A stretch of DNA of 64,000 bases from Mycobacterium persicum (GTDB lineage Bacteria; Actinomycetota; Actinomycetes; Mycobacteriales; Mycobacteriaceae), in NCBI RefSeq assembly GCF_002086675.1, contig NZ_MVIF01000009.1, forward strand, positions 31,226 to 95,225. Reading direction: 5' to 3'. Position 1 is the first letter of the stretch; every line of letters starts with the position of its first letter. The position numbers and the translations under genes were made by a program. This document shows positions 18,981 through 27,900 of this stretch, in pieces. The notes beneath the pieces were generated by a model. That model was given only the letters and a program-made list of their open reading frames with translations, searched no databases and was not told where the DNA came from.

Positions 18981-20143
18981 CCGATCGTGTTGCCCGGCGC
19001 GCGGGCATTCCACCGTTTCACGTGATGGACGTCTGGCTGGCGGCCGCCGAGCGCCAGCGCACCCACGGCGATCTGGTCAATCTCTCGGCGGGTCAGCCCA
19101 GCGCCGGCGCCCCGGAACCGGTACGCGCCGCGGCGGCCGCCGCCCTGCATCTCAACCAGCTGGGTTACACGGTGGCACTGGGTATTCCGGAGCTGCGTGC
19201 CGCGATCGCGGCGGACTACGAGCGCCAGCACGGCATCACGGTCGGCCCCGACGCGGTGGTGGTCACCACCGGTTCCTCGGGCGGCTTCCTGCTCACCTTC
19301 CTGGCATGCTTCGATGTCGGCGACCGGGTCGCGATGGCCAGTCCCGGCTATCCCTGTTATCGGAACATCCTGTCAGCGTTGGGATGTGAGGTGGTGGAGA
19401 TACCGTGCGGGCCGGCGACCCGGTTTCAGCCCACCGTGCAGATGCTCGCCGAACTCGACCCGCCGGTGCAGGGGCTGGTCGTGGCCAGCCCGGCCAATCC
19501 CACCGGCACCGTCATCCCGCCCGCCGAGTTGTCGGCGATCGCGTCGTGGTGCGACGAATCCGGGGTCCGGCTGATCAGCGATGAGGTCTATCACGGCCTG
19601 GTGTACGAAGGGGCACCGCAGACCAGCTGCGCTTGGCAGACCTCACGGAACGCGGTGGTGGTCAACAGCTTTTCCAAGTACTACGCAATGACCGGCTGGC
19701 GACTGGGTTGGCTGCTGGTGCCGACGGAGCTGCGCCGGGCGGTTGACTGCCTCACCGGCAACTTCACCATCTGCCCGCCGGTGCTGTCGCAGATCGCCGC
19801 GGTATCGGCGTTCACCCCCGAGGCGACCGCGGAAGCCGACGGCAATCTGCGGCACTATGCGCTCAACCGCTCGATGCTGCTCGACGGCCTGCGTCGCATC
19901 GGAGTTGACCGACTGGCTCCCACCGACGGCGCGTTCTACGTCTACGCCGACGTTTCGGACTTCACCACCGACTCGTTGGGCTTCTGCTCGAGGTTGCTGG
20001 CCGACACCGGCGTAGCGATCGCACCAGGGGTCGACTTCGACACCGCGCGGGGCAACTCGTTTGTCCGGATGTCGTTCGCCGGGCCGACCAGCGACATCGA
20101 AGAAGCCCTGCGCCGAATACAGTCCTGGCTGCCGGGGAGCTGA
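18977..20143 (+). CDS. aspB: PLP-dependent aminotransferase AspB
   Basis: 388 residues, the size of Rv3565. Class I aminotransferase motifs: NPTGTVIPPAEL, the PLP lysine in NSFSKYYAMTGWRLGW, and the substrate arginine region in FVRMSFAGP. It overlaps the fadE33 stop (ATGA), so it is translationally coupled to the C/D-ring operon, though a role for an aminotransferase there is unexplained. The gene is convergent with nat. Confidence 0.9.
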   Translation: MTDRVARRAGIPPFHVMDVWLAAAERQRTHGDLVNLSAGQPSAGAPEPVRAAAAAALHLNQLGYTVALGIPELRAAIAADYERQHGITVGPDAVVVTTGSSGGFLLTFLACFDVGDRVAMASPGYPCYRNILSALGCEVVEIPCGPATRFQPTVQMLAELDPPVQGLVVASPANPTGTVIPPAELSAIASWCDESGVRLISDEVYHGLVYEGAPQTSCAWQTSRNAVVVNSFSKYYAMTGWRLGWLLVPTELRRAVDCLTGNFTICPPVLSQIAAVSAFTPEATAEADGNLRHYALNRSMLLDGLRRIGVDRLAPTDGAFYVYADVSDFTTDSLGFCSRLLADTGVAIAPGVDFDTARGNSFVRMSFAGPTSDIEEALRRIQSWLPGS

Positions 20144-20169
20144 TTGTTCGCCCGCGACGGGCTCGCCCT

Positions 20170-21006
20170 TCAGTTGTCGCCGAAACAGACTTGGTCGATG
20201 CGGGCTTCGAGGGCACCGCGTTCGCCGACATCTGCCACGTTGATGCCGAAGCGCCCGCTCAGCGCGTCGACAACCGCGGCCGCGTCCTCGAGCACGGTCT
20301 TCTCGGTCCGGCCGCCGCGATGGACCGCCAGGATCCGGCCCGTCAAGTTCCACCGCGCGTCCTCGGTCACGGTGGCAGCCATCAAGCCGGTGACAAAGTG
20401 CGACGACGGGTGTGTCGAGACAAACCAACTGCCCACCTTCAGGTCGATCGGCGGCCGGCTGATCGTGCTGAATTCATAGAGCGGCTGCCACTCGTCGCGA
20501 ACCAGCGCCTGCAGCACTAGCCCGTCGCCACGGTCATCGAGCCGGTACGGTTCATGCGTCGTTTGCTGGACGCATCGGGTCCGCAGCCGCAGCGGCGACG
20601 TCGGCGTCTGCCCCCCGAAACCGGCGTCCACCAGATACGAACCGTCCGAACCGGGAAAACTCACCGCGAGCACGGTGTGCGTCTGTGCCGGCAGCGGCGC
20701 ATCCGGCGGCGCCATCCACACCACCCGCCCGGCCAGCCGCCGCGGCCGAAACCCGAGTTCGGCCAGCACGTTGCCGATCAGCCCGTTGTGCTCGTAGCAG
20801 TAACCGCCGCGGCGCCGGTGGACGAGCTTGTCCATCAGCGATTCGGGGCTCAGGTCGTCAACCGGCACCCCCATCAGCGGATCGAGGTTCTCGAACGGAA
20901 TCGCCCGGGTGTGGGCGCTCACCAGCTCCCGCAACACCGCCAGGGTAGGTTCGGTGGGACCGCGATAGCCGATGCGTTCGAAGTACGCGTTGAGATCCAG
21001 CGCCAT
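20170..21006 (-). CDS. nat: Arylamine N-acetyltransferase Nat
   Basis: 278 residues from ATG 21006. The catalytic triad is intact and at the family positions: Cys70 in RGGYCYEHN, His110 in AQTHTVL and Asp127 in YLVDAGFGG. NAT transfers acetyl or propionyl groups from CoA to arylamines and can use propionyl-CoA from sterol breakdown. In M. tuberculosis nat is the last gene of the hsaA-D-C-B operon. Here hsaB lies 12.4 kb away behind an accessory island, so nat must have its own promoter. Confidence 0.95.
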   Translation of the reverse strand: MALDLNAYFERIGYRGPTEPTLAVLRELVSAHTRAIPFENLDPLMGVPVDDLSPESLMDKLVHRRRGGYCYEHNGLIGNVLAELGFRPRRLAGRVVWMAPPDAPLPAQTHTVLAVSFPGSDGSYLVDAGFGGQTPTSPLRLRTRCVQQTTHEPYRLDDRGDGLVLQALVRDEWQPLYEFSTISRPPIDLKVGSWFVSTHPSSHFVTGLMAATVTEDARWNLTGRILAVHRGGRTEKTVLEDAAAVVDALSGRFGINVADVGERGALEARIDQVCFGDN

Positions 21007-21046
21007 AGCCCCATTTTGCTGGCTGGCGCACGACTTCGACAGCCGT

Positions 21047-21062
21047 ATACCCAAGGGGGTAT
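21047..21062. promoter_or_regulatory. CsoR/RicR-like palindrome between nat and a DsbA-like gene
   Basis: ATACCCAAGGGGGTAT is a 16-bp inverted repeat (ATACCC-N4-GGGTAT). It resembles operators of CsoR-family repressors, which sense copper or sulfane sulfur. It lies about 50 bp before the GTG start of the thioredoxin-fold gene and 41 bp before nat. No csoR-like gene is in the window, so the regulator would act from elsewhere. Confidence 0.6.
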
Positions 21063-21111
21063 TATGGCGTTAGTTCGCCCGAGATCGGGAAAGTTGCAGA
21101 AGGAGGAGCCA

Positions 21112-21720
21112 GTGGCTGACGTCGAGCTCTACATCGATCCGGTATGCCCCTTCGCCTGGGCCGCTTCGCGATGGCTGCTCGATGCCGCGCACAAGACGGA
21201 CACACCGGTCACGCTGCGGCAGATGAACCTGGCCGTACTCAACGAGGGCAACGACCTCAACCCGAAACAACAGCAGATGATGGATCGATCACGACGGCTC
21301 GGTCGGCTGTTCGCCGCGGTCGCCAGCCAGCACGGGCCGGACGCATTCGCACGGCTTTACGACTCGGTCGGCGCCCGTATCCATGTGCGTGGGAAAGAAA
21401 TGTCCACCGATGAGGTCCGCAAATCCCTGACCGAATGCGGACTTGACGAATCACTTGCCGAATCGCTAGACGACAGTGCACTCGACGAGGCCGCCAGGCG
21501 CGCGCACCAAGCCAGCCAGGACACTCTGGGCGGCTCGGCCGGCAGCCCGATCATCGCGGTCGACGGGCGCGGGTTTTTCGGGCCGGTGCTGACCGGGATA
21601 CCCGGCAGCGACGACGGCGTCCGCCTGCTCGAGGCCGTCATCACCGCCGCGACCACGCCCGAATTCGCCGTGCTGCAACGGCCTTACCAGGGGCCGCCCG
21701 TTCTCGAGGAGGCTCGCTGA
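21112..21720 (+). CDS. DsbA-family thioredoxin-fold protein with a single active-site cysteine
   Basis: 202 residues from GTG 21112, chosen because AGAAGGAGG lies just upstream; an ATG at 21064 abuts the palindrome and has no ribosome site. ELYIDPVCPFAWAASRW, then LAVLNEG, RIHVRGKE and SPIIAVDGRGFFGPVLTGIP match the Rv2466c / mycothiol-dependent DsbA family. The usual CPWC is CPFA here, so the resolving cysteine is missing, suggesting a monothiol mechanism. No signal peptide is seen; cytoplasmic. A CsoR-like palindrome upstream suggests metal or sulfur control. Confidence 0.85.
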   Translation: MADVELYIDPVCPFAWAASRWLLDAAHKTDTPVTLRQMNLAVLNEGNDLNPKQQQMMDRSRRLGRLFAAVASQHGPDAFARLYDSVGARIHVRGKEMSTDEVRKSLTECGLDESLAESLDDSALDEAARRAHQASQDTLGGSAGSPIIAVDGRGFFGPVLTGIPGSDDGVRLLEAVITAATTPEFAVLQRPYQGPPVLEEAR

Positions 21721-21879
21721 ATGTGTCACGCCGTCAGGTGCCGCACCTGCGGGAAAGTGACGTGGGCCGGTTGCGGCGCGCACGTTGATCAGGTCCGCGC
21801 GGCGGTGCCGGAATCGCAGTGGTGTCCAGGTCACCCGAACCAATCCCCCAGGCGCTTGTGGCATCCACGGCGCACCTAG
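21721..21879 (+). CDS. Small Cys/His-rich (zinc-ribbon-like) protein
   Basis: 52 residues starting immediately after the DsbA-like stop. The sequence opens MCHAVRCRTCGKVTWAGCGA and continues HVDQVRAAVPESQWCPGHP, giving five cysteines and several histidines (CxxC at residues 7-10, C18, C35, H21, H38). Similar tiny proteins are common in actinobacteria with no known function. The composition fits metal binding. It is too short for ordinary ORF cut-offs but the Cys/His pattern supports it. Confidence 0.75.
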   Translation: MCHAVRCRTCGKVTWAGCGAHVDQVRAAVPESQWCPGHPNQSPRRLWHPRRT

Positions 21880-21903
21880 CCGCACCAGCAACCCGGCTCT
21901 AAC

Positions 21904-21927
21904 TACTACCTACGTACGTAGGTAGTA
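21904..21927. promoter_or_regulatory. Perfect 24-bp palindrome, BlaI/MecI-type operator candidate
   Basis: The half site TACTACCTACGT is repeated as its exact reverse complement (21904-21915 and 21916-21927). Outer TACTAC...GTAGTA elements resemble BlaI/MecI/CopY operators. It lies 52 bp before the DsbF-like gene, and a BlaI-type repressor is encoded at 24334-24708, so it is a strong candidate target of that repressor. Confidence 0.75.
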
Positions 21928-21979
21928 TTTTGGTGACCACCGGCCGCGAAGTCTCGCCAATCGACGGAAAGGGATCACC

Positions 21980-22531
21980 ATGCAACGGCGCCTAACCGCC
22001 TCGCTTGCCATCACTGCTGCTGCCGCGATGATCGTCACAGCCTGCGGCTCTTCCGGAGCACGATCTGACCCGGCCAATACGCTGACTTCGTCATCCAGCA
22101 GGCCCACCGGCCAGAGCGCACGCGTACCTGCCCAACTGCAGTTCACCGCCAAAACTATTGATGGGCACACGTTTTCGGGTGACAGTTTGGCGGGAAGAGC
22201 CGCGGTGTTGTGGTTCTGGACGCCCTGGTGCCCAAAGTGCCAGCATGAAGCACCGATCGCGGCGGACGTCGCCGGGGCGCACCCGCGCGTGACGTTCGTT
22301 GGGGTGGCCGCGCGGGACCAGGTGTTGGCGATGCAGGGCTTCGTAGACAAATACAAATTGAGCGGCTTCATTCAGCTAGCCGATACCGACGGGGTGATCT
22401 GGGCAAGATTCGGCGTAACGCAGCAACCGGCGTGGGCGTTCGTGAGCGCCAACGGCGACGTCGACGTCGTCAAAGGTTCGCTGACTCAGTCTGAATTGAA
22501 CGAGCGGGTCGACAGGCTGGTCAGCCGGTGA
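21980..22531 (+). CDS. TlpA/DsbF-like thioredoxin-fold lipoprotein
   Basis: 183 residues from ATG 21980 with AAAGGGATCACC upstream. A signal peptide ends in a lipobox (VTAC, Cys21), so it is a lipoprotein facing the outer side of the membrane. The thioredoxin active site is WTPWCPKC, with a cis-proline region TQQPAWAFV. It resembles M. tuberculosis DsbF (Rv1677) and Mpt53, extracytoplasmic thiol oxidoreductases. Its stop overlaps the GTG start of the CcdA-like gene, which should supply electrons. A 24-bp palindrome is the likely control site. Confidence 0.88.
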   Translation: MQRRLTASLAITAAAAMIVTACGSSGARSDPANTLTSSSSRPTGQSARVPAQLQFTAKTIDGHTFSGDSLAGRAAVLWFWTPWCPKCQHEAPIAADVAGAHPRVTFVGVAARDQVLAMQGFVDKYKLSGFIQLADTDGVIWARFGVTQQPAWAFVSANGDVDVVKGSLTQSELNERVDRLVSR

Positions 22532-23430
22532 TCGATGCCACAGCACTGAGCTTTGCCCTGGGCGCCGGACTGGTAGCTGCCCTCAATCCATGTGGATTTG
22601 CTTTCCTGCCAAGCTATTTGGGCTTGGTGATCGCCGGTAGTCAGGGAGTCTCACGTCCGAGAGCCCTGATCCGCGCCGGCGCCGCGACCGCGGGAATGTC
22701 CGTCGGATTCCTGACGGTCTTCGGCATTTTTGGGCTACTCGTCGCACCGGTGATCGCGTCGGCGCAAAGGTACCTGCCGTTTGCCACCGTGGTCATCGGG
22801 ATCCTCCTGGTGGCTTTGGCTGTCTGGTTGCTGGCCGGAAAGGACGTCAGCATCATCCTGCCGAAACGCGCGGGTGGTACGCCGACAAGGCGGCTTACCT
22901 CCATGTACGGCTACGGCGTGGGTTACGCGATTGCGTCACTTTCGTGCACCGTCGCACCGTTTCTCGCCGTCATCAGCACCACGTTCAGGCAGGGTGCGGT
23001 GCTTTCGGGCGTGCTGGCTTTCGTCGCGTACGCAGGCGGAATGACGATCACGGTGGGGGTGGCAGCGCTGACGGTTGCCCTGGCCGGCTCCGCGGCCACC
23101 GCGACGTTTCGGCGTGTTCTGCCCTTCGTAGGCCGAATAGTCGGCGTAATCGTGCTGCTGACCGGGCTATATGTCATGTATTACGGCTACTACGAACTGC
23201 GGCTCTATTTTGCCAATGCCGAAGCCGATGACCCCGTGATCGGGGCCGCTAACGCCGTGCAGGAGTGGCTGATTCAGTTGGTCGACGGGCTGAGCCCATG
23301 GTCCCTCGTCGGCGCCTTGGTTGCGCTGGTCGCCGTGGGAGTGTGCTGGCATACCCTGCTTCGATGGCGCGCCCCGAACCGCAATGCGCTCGTCACAGAT
23401 GACAGGCCAGCCCGACCGCCAACGGAGTGA
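22528..23430 (+). CDS. CcdA/DsbD-like transmembrane electron carrier
   Basis: 300 residues, GTG start coupled to the DsbF-like stop (GTGA). Six or more hydrophobic helices with the two conserved cysteine motifs LNPCGFAFLPSYLGL and SLSCTVAPFLAV. CcdA proteins carry reducing power across the membrane to periplasmic thioredoxin-like proteins, here most likely the DsbF-like lipoprotein. The last 38 bases overlap convergently with the M56 peptidase gene. Confidence 0.88.
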   Translation: MIDATALSFALGAGLVAALNPCGFAFLPSYLGLVIAGSQGVSRPRALIRAGAATAGMSVGFLTVFGIFGLLVAPVIASAQRYLPFATVVIGILLVALAVWLLAGKDVSIILPKRAGGTPTRRLTSMYGYGVGYAIASLSCTVAPFLAVISTTFRQGAVLSGVLAFVAYAGGMTITVGVAALTVALAGSAATATFRRVLPFVGRIVGVIVLLTGLYVMYYGYYELRLYFANAEADDPVIGAANAVQEWLIQLVDGLSPWSLVGALVALVAVGVCWHTLLRWRAPNRNALVTDDRPARPPTE

Positions 23431-24337
23431 TTACCGCAAAAGCAATTGTCGTAGCGAGAATTACCCGCTCATGCAAACGCCTGCGGCGCGATATCGGGTT
23501 GGTTAGCCGGCTCGCGCGGGCCAGCGTGGCGGTGCCCGCCGCGCCGAGCGCCGTCGACGCCATCGCCGGCGGCGCCCCTGTCAGCGCCAGCAGTCCGCGT
23601 AGCAATGCCATCTTCCCGTGACGCCGCACCGCGACATCATCAGCACACATCTCCAATAGGTCCGCGACCATTTCCGCTGCCGTGCAAAACAGTGTCAATC
23701 GCGGCAGGCTCGCAGCAATTGCCCGCAGCACCATGAGCAGGTCATGATGGCGACCGGCCAAGTGAGCGTACTCATGCGCCAGCACAGCCGCCAGCTGCGG
23801 CTCGTCGAGGCGGTCCAGGGCAGCGGTGGTGACCACCACGACAGGGTCGGGGCGAGCGGTTACGCAATAGGCAGCGGGATGCGGCGCCGGAACAACTACC
23901 AGGTCAGGCCGCCCATACCGGTCACCGCCGCCTCCGATCACCCGAGCAGCAGATGCGTGCAGGAGACTGCGTGATCGTTGCCGCAGCCACTGATGTGCGA
24001 CGCGCCAGCTGACGACGGTGGTGGCCAGCAGGCTGGCAAACAACAGGCCCATGGCCATGGCCGACGCAATTGCGTGCGGCAATCCCAGCTGGCCGGTGAC
24101 CCCTAACGCCTTGAAGCACAAAGTTGGTTCCCGGTGGCGCCAGATGCTGTCGAGCACTGCGGCGCAAAGGAACACGAGCGCAGCCAACCACGCTGCAATA
24201 GCGGCAACCACCGCTGTCAGCCAGGAGGCCACGGCAAGCTGAGGCCGCACACCCGTGCCGGTGACACGTCGTAGCAGCAGGGGGCCCAGCCACGTCAACA
24301 TCGACGCATAAAGGAGCAACAAAAGAGCCGCGTTCAC
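23393..24337 (-). CDS. BlaR1/MecR1-like M56-family membrane metalloprotease
   Basis: 314 residues from GTG 24337, coupled to the blaI-like stop (GTGA). N-terminal membrane helices precede the zinc protease motif LAHEYAHLAGRH (HExxH) and a downstream EMCADD that can supply the third ligand. No penicillin-binding sensor domain follows, as in Rv1845c of M. tuberculosis. Such proteases cleave or inactivate the partner BlaI repressor on cell-wall stress. The substrate here would be the adjacent BlaI-like protein. Confidence 0.88.
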   Translation of the reverse strand: MNAALLLLLYASMLTWLGPLLLRRVTGTGVRPQLAVASWLTAVVAAIAAWLAALVFLCAAVLDSIWRHREPTLCFKALGVTGQLGLPHAIASAMAMGLLFASLLATTVVSWRVAHQWLRQRSRSLLHASAARVIGGGGDRYGRPDLVVVPAPHPAAYCVTARPDPVVVVTTAALDRLDEPQLAAVLAHEYAHLAGRHHDLLMVLRAIAASLPRLTLFCTAAEMVADLLEMCADDVAVRRHGKMALLRGLLALTGAPPAMASTALGAAGTATLARASRLTNPISRRRRLHERVILATTIAFAVITPLAVGLACHL

Positions 24338-24708
24338 GATTCTTGCCGATCAATGAACCGACGCAGCGCGTCGCGGACCCGCGCCGATTCATCCTCGTCC
24401 ATCTGCTTGAGAAAAAACGCCAGCACCAAGTCCGAATCTCCCCCGGTATCGAAGGCATCGCGCATCAATCTCGCCGAATGTTCCTCGCGGGTCATAGTCG
24501 GCCAATAGCGGAAAGCCTTGCCCACCCGTTCCCGCTGCAACCAGCCCTTGCGGTGCAAGTTGTCCATGGTGGACATCACCGTGGTGTAGGCGATCTGGCG
24601 ATCATGCGCCAAGTCGTCAAGAATATCGCGCACGGTGACGACCTCGCCGCGGTTCCACACGCGGTCCATGATCACTGCCTCGAGCTCGCCGAAACGCCGA
24701 ACCTGCAC
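24334..24708 (-). CDS. BlaI/MecI-family transcriptional repressor
   Basis: 124 residues from GTG 24708 with GAGAGAAAG upstream; the frame is open further but upstream codons look non-coding. The winged-helix part VRRFGELEAVIMDRVWNRGE, DILDDL, IAYTTVMSTMDNLHRKGWL is diagnostic of BlaI. The C-terminal part is a dimer region. It precedes the M56 protease in one operon. Candidate operators are the inverted repeat 34-49 bp upstream and the 24-bp palindrome at 21904. Confidence 0.88.
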   Translation of the reverse strand: MQVRRFGELEAVIMDRVWNRGEVVTVRDILDDLAHDRQIAYTTVMSTMDNLHRKGWLQRERVGKAFRYWPTMTREEHSARLMRDAFDTGGDSDLVLAFFLKQMDEDESARVRDALRRFIDRQES

Positions 24709-24741
24709 AGCTTTCTCTCTCGTACCCCTGGAATTGTCGAC

Positions 24742-24757
24742 GGCTACAACAGTAGCC
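24742..24757. promoter_or_regulatory. Inverted repeat upstream of blaI-like gene
   Basis: GGCTACAACAGTAGCC has 6-bp arms (GGCTAC / GTAGCC) around AACA. It contains the CTACaACAGTAG core that resembles BlaI operators and lies just upstream of the repressor start, suggesting autoregulation. Confidence 0.6.
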
Positions 24758-24988
24758 ACATATCTCGCGGCTCGCTCAGCGTCGCCCCGAAAAGCCCCTG
24801 AGCACTGGGCGATTCTCGCGTAACCCGGACCACAATTGATTTCAGCGAGCGCCAAGGCGCCGTGTCGTCGGTCGACCGGCACTGCGAAAGCGATTCGGCA
24901 ACGATTGCCGTCGAACAGTATGCCCGTGAGTTCATATTCGCTACGCTTGACTCGCGACTCTCACGGCATGGAGGTAGAGCGCCAAGAC

Positions 24989-27900
24989 ATGGCTGAAGAC
25001 CCGGGGGCTGCCGGCTCGGCACCCGCACAGAGCGGGATCGCCGCGGAGTTGGCCTCCGCCGGATTCGAGGACGCGCGCCAGGTGGCTCGAGGCGGCGCCG
25101 GAGTGGTGTACCGCTGTCGCGAGACGGCGCTGGGACGAAATGTCGCGGTCAAAGTGCTGCCGTCGCATTTCGACGACGACAGCAGGGAACGTTTCCTGCG
25201 TGAGGGCTACGCGATGGGCGGGCTCTCGGGGCATCCAAACATCGTCAACATCCTGCGGGTCGGCATCACCGAAAGCGACCGGCCCTACATCGTGATGCCC
25301 TACTACGCGGCGGATTCGCTGGCGGTACGGTTGCGCCGGGAGGGGCCGATCCCCTGGCCGGAGGCGTTGGAGATCGGCGTGAAATTGTGCGGGGCGCTGG
25401 AAACCGCGCACCGGGCCGGCACCTTGCACCGCGACATCAAGCCGGCGAATGTCCTGGTCAACGACTACGGCGAGCCGCAGCTGACCGACTTCGGGATCGC
25501 CCACATCGAGGGCGGCTTCGAAACGGCGGTCGGGTTCTTCTCCGGCACAATCGACTACACCGCGCCCGAGGTGATGACCGGTAATCCGGCGACGGTCGTC
25601 GCCGACGTCTACTCGCTGGGCGCCACACTTTATGCACTGATCGCGGGCAGCGCCGCACACGAACGCAAGAAGGGCGAAGACCTCGTCGCGCAATACCTGC
25701 GGATCAGTTCCACCGGGGTTCCGGACCTGCGTCCGGACGGAATCCCGGATGCGGTGTGCTCGGCGATCGAGAAGGCGATGTCCATCGACCCGGCCGAACG
25801 GCCCGTGTCGGCCGCCGAACTCGGCCGTGAGCTGCAGGCGGCGCAGCGCCGCAACGGCTTGAAGCCCGCGTCGATGGCGATCACCAACATGCGTGCGCGC
25901 ACCACCGATGCCTCAACGGATGTCCCGGAAACGCCTCCAGTATCGCCCGCGATACTGAGCCCGGAAGCTCAGGTGCCGCTGCGCACGTCTTCGACCGTTC
26001 CGCTCAAGGGTCCGCAGCCCGCCGCCAGGGCGGGCGGCGCCGCTGCGCTCCAACCGCCGAGCGCCGCGGGGCAACGGCCGTCCTCGTTGCTGCCGTCGCA
26101 GTCCGTCGATCACCGGCGGTCACCGGGAACAGACACCGCCTTTGAGCCCGGGCACCTCGGTGACACCCAGGCGCAGCTACGGGCCTCGTCGAGCAGGGCG
26201 GAGTCGCCCCGGCAGCCCGCGGAATGGACCGGCGCCACCCCGCCGATCGAGCCGCCGAAGGGTCCGGGGCAAGAGGGCCCTGCGGGTCCGGCCGCGCCCG
26301 ACAGACCCGGCGTAGGGAAGCCCCCCCGGGGACGGGTGGCGTCGTGGTTCGCCGAGCCGGACAGGAAGCGCAACCGCATCCTGTTGACCGCGGCGGCGGC
26401 CGTCGCCGTGGTGCTGTTGGTGGCCGGCGGAGTCTTCCTGGTGGCATCGCACGACAACGGCGCCCACCAGACCGTCTCTGGTCAACCGGGCACCCAGGCG
26501 CCGGTTCAGTGGAAGCCGATCACCAATGCGCGGGTCGCCCGCGATGCGGCGGCGACCACCCAAGTCGACGGCACGATCTGGATCTTCGGCGGGGTTCGGG
26601 CCGACGGCACCGTCACCGGTCTGCACGAGGGCTACGACCCCGTGATCGACAGCTGGAAGGGCGGCGACGACTTGCCGGTTCCGGTTCAGCACGCGATGGC
26701 GGTGACCTGGCAGGGCAACCCCATCGTCCTGGGCGGCTGGCGCACTGAGGGCTCCAAAAAGGTTGCTACCGACCAAGTTTGGCGAGTGGTCAATAGCCGC
26801 TGGGTGGAGCTGCCGCATCTGTTGCAGCCCCGGGCGGGCGCGGCCGCGGCCGCGGTGGGAGACCGCATCGTCGTCACCGGCGGGGTGGACGCCAACGGCG
26901 CACTGCTGAACACGACCGAGGTCTTCGACGGCAACTCCTGGACCCTTGGCGCTCCGATACCGACGCCGCGGCAGATGCTGGCCGCGGCCTCGGACGGAAA
27001 GCTGGTGTACGCCGTGGGCGGAAACGACGCGAAGTCCGACCTGGCGACGGTCGAGGCATACGATCCGGCCGCGAAAACCTGGACGCCGCTGCCCGAGCTG
27101 GCGCAACCACGCAGTGACCTCGGCGTCGCGATCACCGATGGACGCCTGGTGGCGGTCGGCGGGATGTCGGCCGGACAGGCCCTCAAGAGCGTGGCTGTGT
27201 TTGATCTGATGACCAGAACATGGGCCGGCTTGCCCGATATGGAGACCGCACGGCACGGGATGGCGGTCGACACGGTCGAGAAGTCGGTGTATGCGATCGG
27301 CGGTTCGACCGCCGCAGGCGACGACCAGGCGACCTCGTCGGCCGAAATGCTGAAGCTGCCCGCGCGCAAAATCCAGCCGGCGGCGCAGTGGCGGACGTTG
27401 CCGGACGCACCGACGGCCCGCCTGATGATGGCGTGGGCCGTACTGGACAACAAGATCTGGATCATGGGTGGCGTGCGGGAAGGCGTTGGGCTCACGACCG
27501 TCGAGAGCTACGACCCGCACACCGGATCCTGGCAACCCGGGCCGCCGCTGCCCATCCGGTTGCACCACGCGACGGCGGCGACCTACCGGGGCGAGGTGGT
27601 GGTGCTCGGCGGTGCGAGCGAGAACCTCGCGGATGCCTCCAACAAGGTGTTCGCCTTGCGCGGCAACAGCTGGGTGGAGTTGCCGAGCCTCAGCCACGCT
27701 CGGGCGGCGGCGGCAGCGGCGGTGGTTGGTGACAAGCTCGTCGTCGTCGGCGGGCAAAACGCCAAGCAGCTCGTCGCGCAGACCGAGGTTTTCGACGGCA
27801 GTTCGTGGAAGGATGCGCCCGACCTGCCAACGCCCCGCGAGCATTTGGCTGCGGTGTCAGACGGCACTTACGTGTATGCGATCGGCGGGCGATTCCTGTC

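Noticed and set aside
26177..27844. 555-codon open frame antisense to the kinase kelch region
   Set aside because: Composition is Arg/Gly/His-rich shadow sequence and no family is recognisable; the kelch frame is certain.
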